NCBI RefSeq assembly: GCF_019973735.1
Contig: NZ_AP024463.1
Coordinates: forward strand, 868,001 to 932,000
Origin: Arachnia rubra
GTDB lineage: Bacteria; Actinomycetota; Actinomycetes; Propionibacteriales; Propionibacteriaceae
Length of the DNA: 64,000 nucleotides
Direction: 5' to 3'
Positions 48,893 through 58,013 of the stretch are shown in pieces (the first letter of the stretch is position 1; each line of letters starts with the position of its first letter). The translations under genes were made by a program, and so were the position numbers. The notes beneath the pieces are model-generated. The model did no database searches. It was not told where the DNA came from and worked only from the letters and a program-made list of their open reading frames with translations.

Positions 48893-49346
48893 CAATAATC
48901 CTCTTTCTCAAAGCTCCGGGCAAGTGTATAGCGGCAATGCCGGTGACGGGTCTGGGCCGTAGGATGCCCCTCATGGGCCAATTCTGCGACTCGCCAGTGC
49001 ACGTCCCCGGCGTGCTGCTGCCGCGCTGCGCCTCCGAATGGCGGCTGCCCGCCGGGGAGCGCCCGCCCGCTCCAGCTTCTGCGGATGCGCTCACGGTGCC
49101 CGGAGCTCCCGTGCCGGCGGTGGGGACTCGTGCCGGGCAGCGCTCAGATCAGTCCGTTGGCGTCTCCGGTGTCTGCCCAAGGAACGGCCGGATACACGAG
49201 GTTTCATACTCCGCGGTTAAGGAAACCAGGAAAATTCACATTGACATTGATCATCTGGCGAGGTTTTCTGCCGGCGCCCGCTCCTGGACGCTGACGCACG
49301 TGCCCGCCGCCCTTCCGCGGGCTGCCGCTCGCGATCGGGAGCAGCT
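48893..49346. other. gene-free upstream region of the mannosyltransferase gene
   Basis: About 450 bases between divergent korA and the mannosyltransferase gene. A TTGACA hexamer near 49240 is a possible -35 but has no good -10. A frame ending in a 4-bp overlap with the next gene is open, but it lacks a ribosome binding site and looks like GC-rich noise. Confidence 0.45.
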
Positions 49347-50837
49347 GTGAAAGATGTCCTGGCAGAAGCGGTGAAGGCGCTTCGGGATGCCTTCGATGCC
49401 CGCGCGGTCCGGTTCGGTTTCCTGGGATCGGTGCTGCTGGTCCTGGGGTCGCTGACCCCCGCCTACCTGCCCCAGGTCTCGCCGCTGACCCGTGCGATGG
49501 CCTCGCTGGGGCTGGCAGGTGTCGAGTGGCGGTGGATCGGCACCATCTTCACGATGGTGGGACTGGCGCTGCTGCTCGAGTTCTGGCTCCGGGTACGCCC
49601 AGCGCGGCGGGAGTCCCGGGGGCAGCCGCAGCTGCGCCACTGGGCGGTACTGGCGATCGTCGCCGCGCCCATGCTGGCCGCCCCACCGATCTTCAGCCAC
49701 GACGCCTATTCCTATGCGGCGCATGGCTGGCTGCTGCACAACGACCTCAATCCCTACCTGGTGGGGCCGGGGATACTGCCGGGGCAGTTCGCCGACCAGG
49801 TGGCGTGGGTGTGGCGCGACACCCCCGCGCCCTACGCGGCCCTGGCGCTCCAGATAAGCCACTGCCTGATCGTCCTCGTGGGCTTCGACCCCTATTGGTC
49901 GACGGTGATCATGAGGGTCCCGGCGCTGATCGGGGTGGGGATGATCGGCTGGTGCATCCCACGCATCGCGGGAAGGTTCGGCATCAACCCGGCTGCCGCC
50001 AGCTGGTTCGTCCTGGCCAATCCCATCCTCATCATCGACTTCGTCGGAGGCGCCCACAACGACGCCCTCATGATGGGCCTGGCCCTGCTGGGAATCTGGG
50101 TCACGGCCAGGTGGCGCACCTGGTGGTGGGGAGCGGTCGTGGTCGGGGTCGGCGCGTCCATCAAGCAGCCGGCGCTCTTCGTAGCGGTCGTCCTGCCGTT
50201 CATCACCCACGCGTGGACGTCCTGGCGGCTCCGCCCCCTGGCGATCGCCGCCGGCCGTGCCATCGCGTCGCTGGCCATCTCCGTGGCCGTGTTCGTCCTG
50301 TTGAGCATCGTCACGGGGCTTGGATTCGGCTGGATCAATGCCGTCGACGTCCCTGGCAGGGTGACCACGCCGTCACCGTTCACCCTGATCGGGCAGGGCA
50401 TCGAGTATCTCCTGAACCTTTCCGGCATCGACCAGGGAGGCGATACGGCCGTAACGGTAACGCGTCTCCTGGGCCTGCTGGTCTGCCTGATCGGCATCGT
50501 GGTGCTGGCGATCAGGCACATCGGGAGACACCCCCTTCATTTCGTCTGCTGGGGGCTCCTGCTGGTCGCCTTCTGCTTCCCGGCCCTCCACTCCTGGTAC
50601 CTGCTGTGGGGCGGGGTGCTGTTCCCCATGACCCGGCCCAGCAACCGCCGGCTGAGGATCGCGATCATCATCACCGCGGTGCTGCTCGGTTACGAGGCCA
50701 TGGTCTTCGCCGTCCGGAACGGCACCTGGCTGCTCGCGCTGCTGCTGCTCTGGGCCATCTGGGAGTCGGTCAAGGCCCATGAGCTCACCCAGAACTGGGA
50801 GGCCAAGGCCCCTCAGGAAAGCCTGGCCGAGTCGTAA
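49347..50837 (+). CDS. polyprenol-phosphate-mannose-dependent alpha-(1->6) mannosyltransferase, MptB-like
   Basis: 496 aa GT-C type glycosyltransferase with about 12 hydrophobic segments. The first extracytoplasmic loop carries FSHDAYSYAAHGWLLHNDLNPY, matching the acidic loop motif of the MptA/MptB group, followed later by GGAHNDALMMGLAL. In mycobacteria and corynebacteria these enzymes extend the mannan core of lipomannan and lipoarabinomannan. Here the product is probably a lipoglycan, an inference from family only. GTG start with GGGAG 6 nt upstream. The 3' end overlaps the convergent xthA by 25 bases. Confidence 0.8.
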   Translation: MKDVLAEAVKALRDAFDARAVRFGFLGSVLLVLGSLTPAYLPQVSPLTRAMASLGLAGVEWRWIGTIFTMVGLALLLEFWLRVRPARRESRGQPQLRHWAVLAIVAAPMLAAPPIFSHDAYSYAAHGWLLHNDLNPYLVGPGILPGQFADQVAWVWRDTPAPYAALALQISHCLIVLVGFDPYWSTVIMRVPALIGVGMIGWCIPRIAGRFGINPAAASWFVLANPILIIDFVGGAHNDALMMGLALLGIWVTARWRTWWWGAVVVGVGASIKQPALFVAVVLPFITHAWTSWRLRPLAIAAGRAIASLAISVAVFVLLSIVTGLGFGWINAVDVPGRVTTPSPFTLIGQGIEYLLNLSGIDQGGDTAVTVTRLLGLLVCLIGIVVLAIRHIGRHPLHFVCWGLLLVAFCFPALHSWYLLWGGVLFPMTRPSNRRLRIAIIITAVLLGYEAMVFAVRNGTWLLALLLLWAIWESVKAHELTQNWEAKAPQESLAES

Positions 50838-51730
50838 TCGACGGCAACGGGGCAGTGGTCGCTGACCCGGGAGTCGTAGTCGGCCTCGCGCAGTGACTCC
50901 GCCCGGACCGCGGCCTTTGCCAGTTTCGGCGTGGCCAGGTGGTAGTCGATCCGCCATCCGGAATCGTTGGCGAACGCCTGCCCGCGCCATGACCACCACG
51001 AGTAGGGGCCGTCCTGGCCCGGATACGCGGATCGGATGACGTCCACCAGCGTCCGGGGACTGAGCTGGGCAGTGAACCACTCGCGTTCCTCGGGAAGGAA
51101 GCCGTCGGTGCGCTGGTTGGCGCGCCAGTTCTTCAGATCGAGCTCGGTGTTGGCGATGTTGAAATCCCCGGTGATCACGTATTCACGCCCCGCCTGTGCC
51201 GCCGACCTGCGAGCCTGGGTCAGGTAACGCGCCAGGCCTGCCATGAACCTCATCTTCCGCTCGTACTTCGGCGTGTCCGCCTCCTCGGGCCTGCGTGCGT
51301 GGTGTTTCGGTACGGCGCCCTTCGGAAGGTAGAGGGAGGCGACGCGGATGGGCGCATCGGCCAAGTCGACCTCCACGTAGCGGCCCTCGCCGGCGAAAGG
51401 TGCCAGGTCGCGGTTTCCCACCCGTTCCGCCTCGAAGTCAGCAGGGTTCCCGCCGGGCGCGATGATGACCGCTCCGCCGTCGAGGGTGGCGATCCGCTCC
51501 GGGGCCCTGCGGGTCAGGATCGCCACGCCATTGCGGCCCGCCAGCTTGCCGACGGACCAGGCGACGTGATGGTCCGTGAAAGCGCCGTCTGGCAGGTCCT
51601 TGACCTGGCAGCGCACCTCCTGCAGGCAGATGACATCAGCCTGTTCTCGCTCCCAGAGATCATGCAGGCCACGGCGCAGCGCGGCGCGGATGCCGTTGAC
51701 ATTGTGGGAGATCAGGCGCAGGGTGCTCAT
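50813..51730 (-). CDS. xthA: exodeoxyribonuclease III / AP endonuclease
   Basis: 305 aa of the EEP superfamily. Metal and catalytic signatures in order: SHNVNGIRAA, CLQEVR, YVITGDFNIA, SWRGQAFANDSGWRIDYHL and SDHCPVAVDY. It cuts DNA at abasic sites in base-excision repair. ATG at 51730. Convergent with the mannosyltransferase gene. Confidence 0.92.
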   Translation of the reverse strand: MSTLRLISHNVNGIRAALRRGLHDLWEREQADVICLQEVRCQVKDLPDGAFTDHHVAWSVGKLAGRNGVAILTRRAPERIATLDGGAVIIAPGGNPADFEAERVGNRDLAPFAGEGRYVEVDLADAPIRVASLYLPKGAVPKHHARRPEEADTPKYERKMRFMAGLARYLTQARRSAAQAGREYVITGDFNIANTELDLKNWRANQRTDGFLPEEREWFTAQLSPRTLVDVIRSAYPGQDGPYSWWSWRGQAFANDSGWRIDYHLATPKLAKAAVRAESLREADYDSRVSDHCPVAVDYDSARLS

Positions 51731-51820
51731 GGCGTCGCATGCTAGTGGAGTTGCCTGCCGAGAGCGGTGATTGTCTGGGGTGCTACCTTCGTGTGCGACC
51801 CGAAGCGTTGGAGGAGACCC

Positions 51821-52714
51821 ATGGCCGGAGGCTTGGCTGCACTGCTGGATGACGTGGCCATGATCGCGAAACTGACCAGCGTCACCAGCACCAAGGCGAT
51901 GGCGGTCGTCATCGACGACGCCGCGGTGACGCCCCGGTACGTCACAGGACTGAGCCCCGCCCGGGAGCTGCCGATCATCTGGCGGATCGCGAAGGGATCG
52001 CTGCGAAACAAGGCCATCATCCTGGTGGTGGCGCTCGCGCTCAGCCAGTTCATACCCTGGGTGCTCACCCCGGTCCTGATGATCGGCGGCCTCTACCTGT
52101 GCTTCGAGGGTGCTGAGAAGATCTGGGAGGCCGTTTCAGGGCATCACGAACAGGAGCCCGCGGCGGCCCGCGGCGACGAGGACATCCTCGTGCGTGGCGC
52201 CGTCACCACCGACTTCATCCTGTCCGCGGAGATCATGGTGATCTCGCTGAACTCCCTGGCCGGGGAGGGATTCTGGTACCGCGCGATCTCCCTGGCCCTG
52301 GTCGGGGTCCTGATCACGGCGCTGGTCTACGGGGTGGTGGCGCTGATCGTGAAGATGGACGACGTCGGCCTGAAACTGAAGGAGGGGAGCGGAGCCGGGC
52401 AGGTCCTTGGCGGCGCGCTGGTGACAGCCATGCCGAAACTGCTGTCGGCGCTCTCAGTGGTGGGGATTGCCGCCATGCTATGGGTCGGCGGTCATATCCT
52501 GCTGGACGGGGCCGCCACCCTTGGCTGGGGCATGCCCCTCGCCGTGGTCCACGCGCTGGCGCACGCAGTAGCCTCGGTTCCAGTGGCCGGCCAGGTGCTG
52601 GAATGGCTGGTCGAGACCGCCTGCTCAGCAGCGGTGGCGGTCGTGGTCGGGGGCCTGATCGTCGCGGTGCTGCACCTGATCCCGAGACGGCCTGCGGCAT
52701 CCGCCGCCGAGTAG
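51821..52714 (+). CDS. DUF808 family membrane protein (YedI-like)
   Basis: 297 aa. N-terminal MAGGLAALLDDVAMIAKLTSVTSTKAMAVVIDD and later NKAIILVVALALSQFIPW and EIMVISLNSLAG are typical of DUF808/YedI. About six hydrophobic segments. Function unknown. ATG at 51821 is chosen since GGAGGAGA precedes it by 4 bases; an upstream ATG adds 18 uncharacteristic residues. Confidence 0.85.
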   Translation: MAGGLAALLDDVAMIAKLTSVTSTKAMAVVIDDAAVTPRYVTGLSPARELPIIWRIAKGSLRNKAIILVVALALSQFIPWVLTPVLMIGGLYLCFEGAEKIWEAVSGHHEQEPAAARGDEDILVRGAVTTDFILSAEIMVISLNSLAGEGFWYRAISLALVGVLITALVYGVVALIVKMDDVGLKLKEGSGAGQVLGGALVTAMPKLLSALSVVGIAAMLWVGGHILLDGAATLGWGMPLAVVHALAHAVASVPVAGQVLEWLVETACSAAVAVVVGGLIVAVLHLIPRRPAASAAE

Positions 52715-52723
52715 GCTCTGGTC

Positions 52724-53344
52724 ATGGCTGAGGACTTTGAGGCACGTGCCGCCACCTGGGACGATGACCCGGCGAGGTTGGCGCGGGTACGGCGGGTCGC
52801 GGACGTGATCCGCGCGAACGTGCCCCTGACAGGACATCCGGTGACCGTCGAGCTCGGAGCCGGAACGGGCATGCTGTCGCGCTGCCTGGCCGCGGAACTC
52901 GGACCCGTCACCCTGCTCGATGCCTCGCCCGCGATGATCGCCGTCGCCAATCGTGCCCTCGAGACGGCTGGCCTCGGCGACTGGGCCACCGCCGTCACCG
53001 ACCTCGCCACAGACGTGCCCGGCGGCCCCTATGACCTGGCGCTGGCACAGATGTCCCTGCACCACATGGACGATGTCCCGGCGCTGCTGGCCCGCCTGCA
53101 CCAGGTGATGGTTCCCGGCGGCATGGTCGCGATCGCTGACCTCGACCACGACGCAGTGGGGGGCTACCACGCGAAGGCCACCGACTTCCACGGCTATCAC
53201 GGTTTCCGCCGCGACGAGCTTCGCGGCTGGCTGGAGGCGGCAGGCTACCGCGGAGTCGTGTTCCACGACGCCGGGGTGGTCGGCAAGGAGGTCGACGGCG
53301 AACGCCAGGACTTCCCGTTGTTCCTGGCTCTCGCCCAGGCGTGA
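52724..53344 (+). CDS. class I SAM-dependent methyltransferase
   Basis: 206 aa. Motif I is VTVELGAGTGML near residue 42, with an acidic residue after strand 2 (LLDASPAMI), DLALAQMSLHHM, and a post-motif PGGMVAIADLDHD. Similar to UbiE/Coq5-like small methyltransferases; the substrate is unknown. Starts 9 bases after the DUF808 stop, so probably co-transcribed. Confidence 0.82.
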   Translation: MAEDFEARAATWDDDPARLARVRRVADVIRANVPLTGHPVTVELGAGTGMLSRCLAAELGPVTLLDASPAMIAVANRALETAGLGDWATAVTDLATDVPGGPYDLALAQMSLHHMDDVPALLARLHQVMVPGGMVAIADLDHDAVGGYHAKATDFHGYHGFRRDELRGWLEAAGYRGVVFHDAGVVGKEVDGERQDFPLFLALAQA

Positions 53345-53351
53345 TGGTAGG

Positions 53352-54083
53352 TCAGCGGCTGACCGCGGCAGCCGTGTCCATCGCCCATCTGGTGCCGACG
53401 TAGGCGGTCTCGGTGCTCTCGATCACCTTGCCATCAGTGTCGGACACCGTCCGCGACTCCACGAGCAGTGCTGCCGGGAGCTCCTGACGCAGCAGCTCAC
53501 CCTCCTCGGGGCTTGCGAGGCGGGCGGTTACATAACCCGTTGCCCGGGCTGGGGTGGTGCCCAGTTCGCGGAGGGCCTGGTGGAGAGAGGCCGTTGCGAA
53601 ATCCCTCTTCAGGACCGCCCGGAGCCGTCCGGGAAGGTAGGTGATCTCCCGGGCCACCGGGACCGCGTCGGAGCATCTGACCCGGTCGATTCTCACCATT
53701 GGGTCGTGCGGGTCCAAGCCCATCAGGAGCGCCTGGCTGGGGAGCACGACGAGTCCCTGCTCGATGATGATGGAGCTTGGCTCGCCGTCCCGGCGCCGGA
53801 TCTCGTCGCTGAAGGAACGCAGCACTGACTCAGTGCGGTGCAGGGCGGCCTGGGCGACGAAACTGCCCACCCCCTTGCGCCGCTCTATCCTGCCGGCCGC
53901 CCGGACGGTTTCCAGCGCGTGCCTGGCGGTCATGCGGCTGACCTTGAACTGCTCGGCGAGCTGCGCCTCGGAGGGGACCGCACTGCCCGGGGGTAGCGTG
54001 GCGCACTGGGCTGTCAGCCAGTCGCTGATCTCCTGATAGCGCTGCTTGCGCTTCTCACGCTTGTCCGATGTGGCTCTGGCCAT
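53352..54083 (-). CDS. GntR/HutC-family transcription regulator
   Basis: 243 aa. N-terminal winged helix (YQEISDWLTAQ, GSAVPSEAQLAEQFKVSRMTARHALETV...RRKGVGSFV) and a C-terminal UTRA effector domain with REITYLPGRL. ATG 54083 is chosen because the conserved domain begins about 15 residues later; a longer frame adds 33 residues of low similarity. Divergent from deoC, so deoxyribose or a sugar phosphate could be the effector, which is inference. Confidence 0.85.
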   Translation of the reverse strand: MARATSDKREKRKQRYQEISDWLTAQCATLPPGSAVPSEAQLAEQFKVSRMTARHALETVRAAGRIERRKGVGSFVAQAALHRTESVLRSFSDEIRRRDGEPSSIIIEQGLVVLPSQALLMGLDPHDPMVRIDRVRCSDAVPVAREITYLPGRLRAVLKRDFATASLHQALRELGTTPARATGYVTARLASPEEGELLRQELPAALLVESRTVSDTDGKVIESTETAYVGTRWAMDTAAAVSR

Positions 54084-54194
54084 ACCTGTGTCAGATCTCC
54101 TCGCCGGTCCGGTCTCTGTCGGCAGGCTACAGGGTCCAGGAACCGGGAGTTGCCTCCGCGGATCAGCCTGATCCCCAGCCAAGCATTGAAAGTA

Positions 54195-54324
54195 TATACA
54201 GGTTTAAGGTCCCGGTTGGTTGGGCGGGAGGGTGTGGTCTTGTGCAGCGAGTTTTCGCGGCGGGTTTTGCGCAGAACATGCCGTGTGAAGATTTGACCTG
54301 TTGCTATTCCACTCTATACATGTT
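54195..54324. promoter_or_regulatory. pair of candidate operator sites for the GntR regulator
   Basis: TATACAGGTT (54195-54204) and TATACATGTT (54315-54324) are directly repeated 120 bases apart in the AT-richer region between the divergent GntR gene and deoC. The second is part of a partial palindrome around ACATGT. The spacing would suit DNA looping. Confidence 0.4.
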
Positions 54325-54451
54325 ACGTTTTCAGTGTCGGGCTGATGAGACGTCCGGATCCTCCGGCAGATGGCCTCCGGGCTGCCGGTCATCGCTCGAG
54401 AATCACAGTCAGTGAGCCGCCCAGCAGGGCATGACCTTTCAAGGAGCAAGC

Positions 54452-55201
54452 ATGAAACCATCCATACCGGCAGCGCAGATGACGACCGCCGAACTCGCCT
54501 CCTATATCGATCACTCGGTGCTGAAACCCGAGTTCACCCCCAGTGAGATCCGCCGTGAGGTCGAACATGGCATCGGGTACGGCTGCAAGACCGTCTGCAT
54601 CAACCCCGCCTCCGTCGAGATCGCAGCACCCCTGTGCGCCGGGACGGGAACAGGGATGTGCGTCGTGGTCGACTTCCCGTTCGGCTGTTCAAGCACCGCG
54701 TCGAAGGTCGCTCAGACCCGCGTCGCCCTTGAAGCAGGTATACAGGAGCTGGACATCATCGCCAACTACGGCTGGATCAGGGGCGGCGAGCTGCAGCGCG
54801 TCGAGGAGGATCTGAGGGCTGTCATCGAACCCTGCCATGAGGCGGGCGTGCTGGTGAAGGTGATCTTCGAGACCGACGCCCTTACGCGCGACCAGATCAG
54901 GGCCGCCGCTGAGGCTGCCATCGCTGCGGGGTGCGACTTCATCAAGACCTCCACGGGCTTCTACACCGGCACCAGTCAGCACGAGGTCACTGGGGCCTTC
55001 GATGACATGGCCGCCCTGATGATGGAGTGCGCGGCCGGCCGCTGCCAGGTCAAGGGGTCGGGATCGATCCGGGACCGGGAGCACTTCCTGCGCCTGATCG
55101 ATGCGGGCATCGATCGCATGGGCATTGGCTACCGTTCCACCCCCGTCGTGCTGGGGCTGGCCGAGGCCCAGCCAGGGCAGAGCGGAAAAGGCGGCTACTG
55201 A
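54452..55201 (+). CDS. deoC: deoxyribose-phosphate aldolase
   Basis: 249 aa class I aldolase cleaving 2-deoxyribose-5-phosphate to acetaldehyde and glyceraldehyde-3-phosphate. Signatures: IDHSVLKPEFT, VVVDFPFGCSS, VKVIFETDAL (carrying the Schiff-base Lys), GCDFIKTSTGF (second Lys), and VKGSGSIRD. The ATG at 54452 has AAGGAGC upstream; an ATG 7 codons earlier is within the leader. Probably regulated by the divergent GntR protein. Confidence 0.93.
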   Translation: MKPSIPAAQMTTAELASYIDHSVLKPEFTPSEIRREVEHGIGYGCKTVCINPASVEIAAPLCAGTGTGMCVVVDFPFGCSSTASKVAQTRVALEAGIQELDIIANYGWIRGGELQRVEEDLRAVIEPCHEAGVLVKVIFETDALTRDQIRAAAEAAIAAGCDFIKTSTGFYTGTSQHEVTGAFDDMAALMMECAAGRCQVKGSGSIRDREHFLRLIDAGIDRMGIGYRSTPVVLGLAEAQPGQSGKGGY

Positions 55202-55856
55202 GACCTGCTCAGAGGCATCCGTGCGGGGCGAGAGAATGGCAGCGTCTCCGCTTGGTCCTGGCAGCGCAGCGGACAGCCCTGTGCGCGGCGGGAGAACGGC
55301 AGCCGGCCGTTGTAGCCACTCGCCTGCCTGAGGGGGACGGGTGAGAACAGCCTTCCTTGTCATTGCTCTGCCAGGAAAATCTTCGGACGGCCGCGCGGGG
55401 AACGCAGACGGGTGGCTGGGGCTGCCTGCCCTGTGCTGGGGACGACCCTCAAAGACTGTCCAACGACCTCAACTGGCGTCGCCCCGTTCCTACGCCGGGC
55501 ACGGCCCGCGGGCGGGAGGACAGGGTGACGAGATTCAGATCACCGGCAAGGTGCGTGGCCCGCGTGCGGCGGAAGAATAAACAGACGGTTGAGGGTACCC
55601 GTCCCCGCGCCGGCTATGGGCAGCGTGCGGCGGGAGCATGAGGCGGGTGAGCGGGTTCTAGCGTCGTGTGTCTTTCGCCGGTGCTTCTCTTCTCCCGGAT
55701 GTGGTGCTTCGCTTCGTTCGTCTCCCTCACGCTGCCCCCGATAGCGTTTTGCTCGGTTGCCTTGGCTCAGCATCCGCCCTGAACCCTCCCACGAACCTCC
55801 GACACGCGACGCTAGGCTCTGCCTGGGCTGTGGGAGAGCAGTGGGAGAATAGCGGC
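55202..55856. other. gene-free 650-base stretch with degenerate repeats
   Basis: No supported gene. A motif of the form GTGCGGCGGGAGAA(C/T)GGCAG recurs in degenerate copies at 55221, 55281, 55564 and 55625, in pairs spaced 60-61 bases. The right end holds an inverted-repeat-bounded segment listed separately. Open frames here have no ribosome binding site or family. Confidence 0.45.
55658..55815. repeat. 158-bp segment bounded by 15-bp inverted repeats
   Basis: The left end CTAGCGTCGTGTGTC and right end GACACGCGACGCTAG are inverted copies with one mismatch. The inside has no coding potential. The size and ends resemble a small non-autonomous mobile element (MITE-like), but no target-site duplication was confirmed. 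It lies just upstream of the winged-helix gene. Confidence 0.4.
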
Positions 55857-57074
55857 GTGACCGATGTCCTGAGTTCTGCTGAGGCGCGACGAGCGGCTCT
55901 GGCAGCTCAGGGTTTCACGGGCCGGCGCCCGGCCGGACCGCCGTCCCGGGGGAGTATCGAGCGGATCATCCGGCGCCTGCGCCTCCTCCAGCTGGACTCG
56001 GTGAATGTCTTCGAGCGCAGCCACTACCTGCCGGTCTTCTCCCGTCTTGGGTCCTATGACAAGGCCAGGCTCGACTCCCTGACCGGGGACGACCCGGTGC
56101 TGACGGAGTGCTGGGCGCACGAGGCCGCTCTCGTGCCCATTGAGGATTACGCGCTTTTCGAGTTCCGTCGCGCCCAGATGCGGGCCCGCTACGGGGGCAG
56201 TGGGGTCTATCGCGACAATCCCGGGCTCCGGACCTGGTTGCTGAGCCAGCTTGCAGAGCGCGGGCCACTTCGTGCCAGTGACATCGAACACGAGCACAAC
56301 CGCCGCACCGGCCCCTGGTGGGGGCAGTCGAAGGTGAAACGCCTGCTGGAATATCAGTTCCTGTTCGGGGAGGTGGCGACGGCGGGCCGCATCGGTTTCG
56401 AACGGCGCTACGCGCTGCCGGAGCAGGTGCTGCCTGCCTCTTGCGGGGACGGGATGCCTGGGGACGAGGCCCGGGTGGAGCTGGTCCGGCGCGCCGCCGT
56501 CGCGCTTGGGGTCGCCACTGTCGACGACCTGGCCGACTATTTCCGGCTCCGCCCGGCGGAGGTGCGGGCGGCCATCGCGGAACTTGTGGCGGCGGGGGAG
56601 CTGGTGCCGGTGTCCGTTGAGGGCTGGGAGTCGCGGGGCAGGCCACTTCCCGCATGGCTGCATCGTCACGCAGCGGTGCCTGCCCGAGTGTGCCGGGATA
56701 CCCTGCTGACGCCCTTCGACCCGGTGGTGTGGCACCGACCGCGTGCAGAACGGCAGGGCTTTCACTACCGCATCGAGATCTATACCCCCGCCCACAAACG
56801 TCAGTTTGGCTACTACTGCTTGCCGGTGCTGCTGGGGGATCGCCTCGCAGCCCGCGTCGACCTCAAGAATGACCGCAGGCGGGGAGTGCTCCGCGTCCAG
56901 TCGGCGTGGTCAGAGGCACATGCCCCACGCGACGCGGCTCCCCGGGTCGCGGAGCTGCTGCGCACAGCTGCTCACTGGCAGAGCCTGGGCGGTGTTGAGG
57001 TCCAGGACTGGGGAGACCTGGCGCCGCTGCTGGCTGCTGAACTGCACGTCCCCCTGACGCCCCGCCGCTCCTGA
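55857..57074 (+). CDS. winged-helix DNA glycosylase-like protein (HTH_42, YcaQ/AlkX type)
   Basis: 405 aa. The N-terminal motif LLQLDSVNVFERSHYLPVFSR holds Q-L-D, the Q-hydrophobic-D form seen in YcaQ/AlkX, whereas AlkZ has Q-hydrophobic-Q. These enzymes unhook interstrand DNA crosslinks. Three winged-helix units follow, and TLLTPFDPVVWHRPR near residue 285 is the family's C-terminal hallmark. GTG at 55857 is chosen for its GGGAGA and fit to the family start; an upstream ATG frame covers the repeat region. Confidence 0.82.
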   Translation: MTDVLSSAEARRAALAAQGFTGRRPAGPPSRGSIERIIRRLRLLQLDSVNVFERSHYLPVFSRLGSYDKARLDSLTGDDPVLTECWAHEAALVPIEDYALFEFRRAQMRARYGGSGVYRDNPGLRTWLLSQLAERGPLRASDIEHEHNRRTGPWWGQSKVKRLLEYQFLFGEVATAGRIGFERRYALPEQVLPASCGDGMPGDEARVELVRRAAVALGVATVDDLADYFRLRPAEVRAAIAELVAAGELVPVSVEGWESRGRPLPAWLHRHAAVPARVCRDTLLTPFDPVVWHRPRAERQGFHYRIEIYTPAHKRQFGYYCLPVLLGDRLAARVDLKNDRRRGVLRVQSAWSEAHAPRDAAPRVAELLRTAAHWQSLGGVEVQDWGDLAPLLAAELHVPLTPRRS

Positions 57075-57220
57075 TACGTGGCCTTTCTCTGTGGTTTTGT
57101 TGCGAGTCGTGCTGAACTGTGAGTCCTGCTAAGGTCCCGCTGCTCCTGATGTGCGGCTCTTATCTGTGGTCTTGTTAGAGTCGCGCCGAACTGCAAGTCT
57201 CGCTAGGGTCCCGTTGGTCT
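57071..57220 (+). repeat. degenerate 75-bp tandem duplication
   Basis: Unit 1 (57071-57145) and unit 2 (57146-57220) share CTGAT, CTGTGGT, TTGTT, GAGTCG, GAACTG, GTC and GCTA-GGTCCCG blocks in the same order. A partial third unit may follow. The first unit begins on the last codons of the winged-helix gene. Confidence 0.55.
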
Positions 57221-57383
57221 TGATGGTCCCACAGCCTGTGGTGGTTTCGGCGTCTCTGGTGGTTTCAGCTGTTCTTAGTGGCTCCGTCGCCCGGTGGTTT
57301 CTGTCAGCCCGACTGCTCCCGCTACCTCTCGTCTACCGCCCGTCGCCCGTCTATATCTCGTCATCACTCACTACCGCTCCACT

Positions 57384-57460
57384 GTGCACGAAACGCCGTC
57401 TGGTGCGTCGGGGCAGAACCTGGGCCGCGTGGCTGCGACATTTCCCGGCGTTTCGTGCAC
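57384..57460. repeat. palindromic element, copy 1
   Basis: A 77-bp unit with perfect 15-bp inverted ends, GTGCACGAAACGCCG and CGGCGTTTCGTGCAC, enclosing 47 bases. It could fold into a long hairpin. REP- or MITE-like. Confidence 0.65.
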
Positions 57461-57573
57461 GACGAAGTGCCGGACTGTGGGCGGCAGTGGCTTCTCAGGT
57501 CTTGGGTAAGGCTTCCCCAGGATGGCGGTTTGTGTCCGGGATGACGGTTTGCGTTCCGTGACGTTCTGCGCGA

Positions 57574-57648
57574 GCACGAAACGCCGCCTGGTGCGCTGGA
57601 GACGTGCCGGGGCGACGTCATCGCGTCGTTCGACGGCGTTTCGTGCAC
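57574..57648. repeat. palindromic element, copy 2
   Basis: A second unit of about 75 bp with 13-bp perfect inverted ends, GCACGAAACGCCG and its complement. The bases just inside the left end (CCTGGTGCG against TCTGGTGCG) also match copy 1, so the two are related elements and not chance palindromes. Confidence 0.6.
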
Positions 57649-58013
57649 AGGGAGGTTTCGTGCACAGGTAAAGGGTGGGGTCTGGGTGACAAAAACACTC
57701 CGATGCCCGACGGCGTGCGCAGGGAAAGGGTCAGCTATGGTCTCAGGACGTCATGGACCCGGTTCGGCGTTTCGTGGGGAAGGACCTGTTCATCATGACG
57801 GGGAGATGAACCGAGTGGGTCGCGTTCCACGCACGTGGGGAAGACCTATAGCTCGCACTCTCTGGCGAGCTGACCCGGCTCGGTGCTCTGCGCACGGGAA
57901 GGGGCCGACTCCGCTGAACCATTCTGCAGCATTGGCCGCAAGCAGCGTTCCGCACACGGGACCGATGTTTCGTGCGGGGAAGACGTGAGTTCCAGGCAGA
58001 GAGCGGGCCGGGG

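Larger units (their letters stand above)
57221..58013. other. gene-free repeat-rich region
   Basis: Nearly 800 bases with no supported gene. It holds two palindromic elements (listed separately) and further half-copies of GGCGTTTCGTG at 57655, 57765 and near 57963. Open frames here are by-products of the repeats, for example frames beginning Met/Val-His-Glu-Thr-Pro from GTGCACGAAACGCC. Confidence 0.55.

Noticed and set aside
48880..49350. 156-codon plus frame ending in a GTGA overlap with the mannosyltransferase gene
   Set aside because: The overlap is suggestive of coupling, but there is no ribosome binding site at any start, it begins inside the korA start region, and its composition is low-complexity.
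55540..55773. Arg/Glu-rich 77-codon minus frame
   Set aside because: Falls on the repeat-bearing non-coding stretch; no ribosome binding site.
57071..57220. Tandem 75-bp repeats considered as a CRISPR array
   Set aside because: Only two degenerate, directly abutting units with no spacers and no cas genes.
57364..57648. 94-codon minus frame beginning Met-His-Glu-Thr-Pro
   Set aside because: It is read out of the palindromic repeat elements and is not a protein gene.
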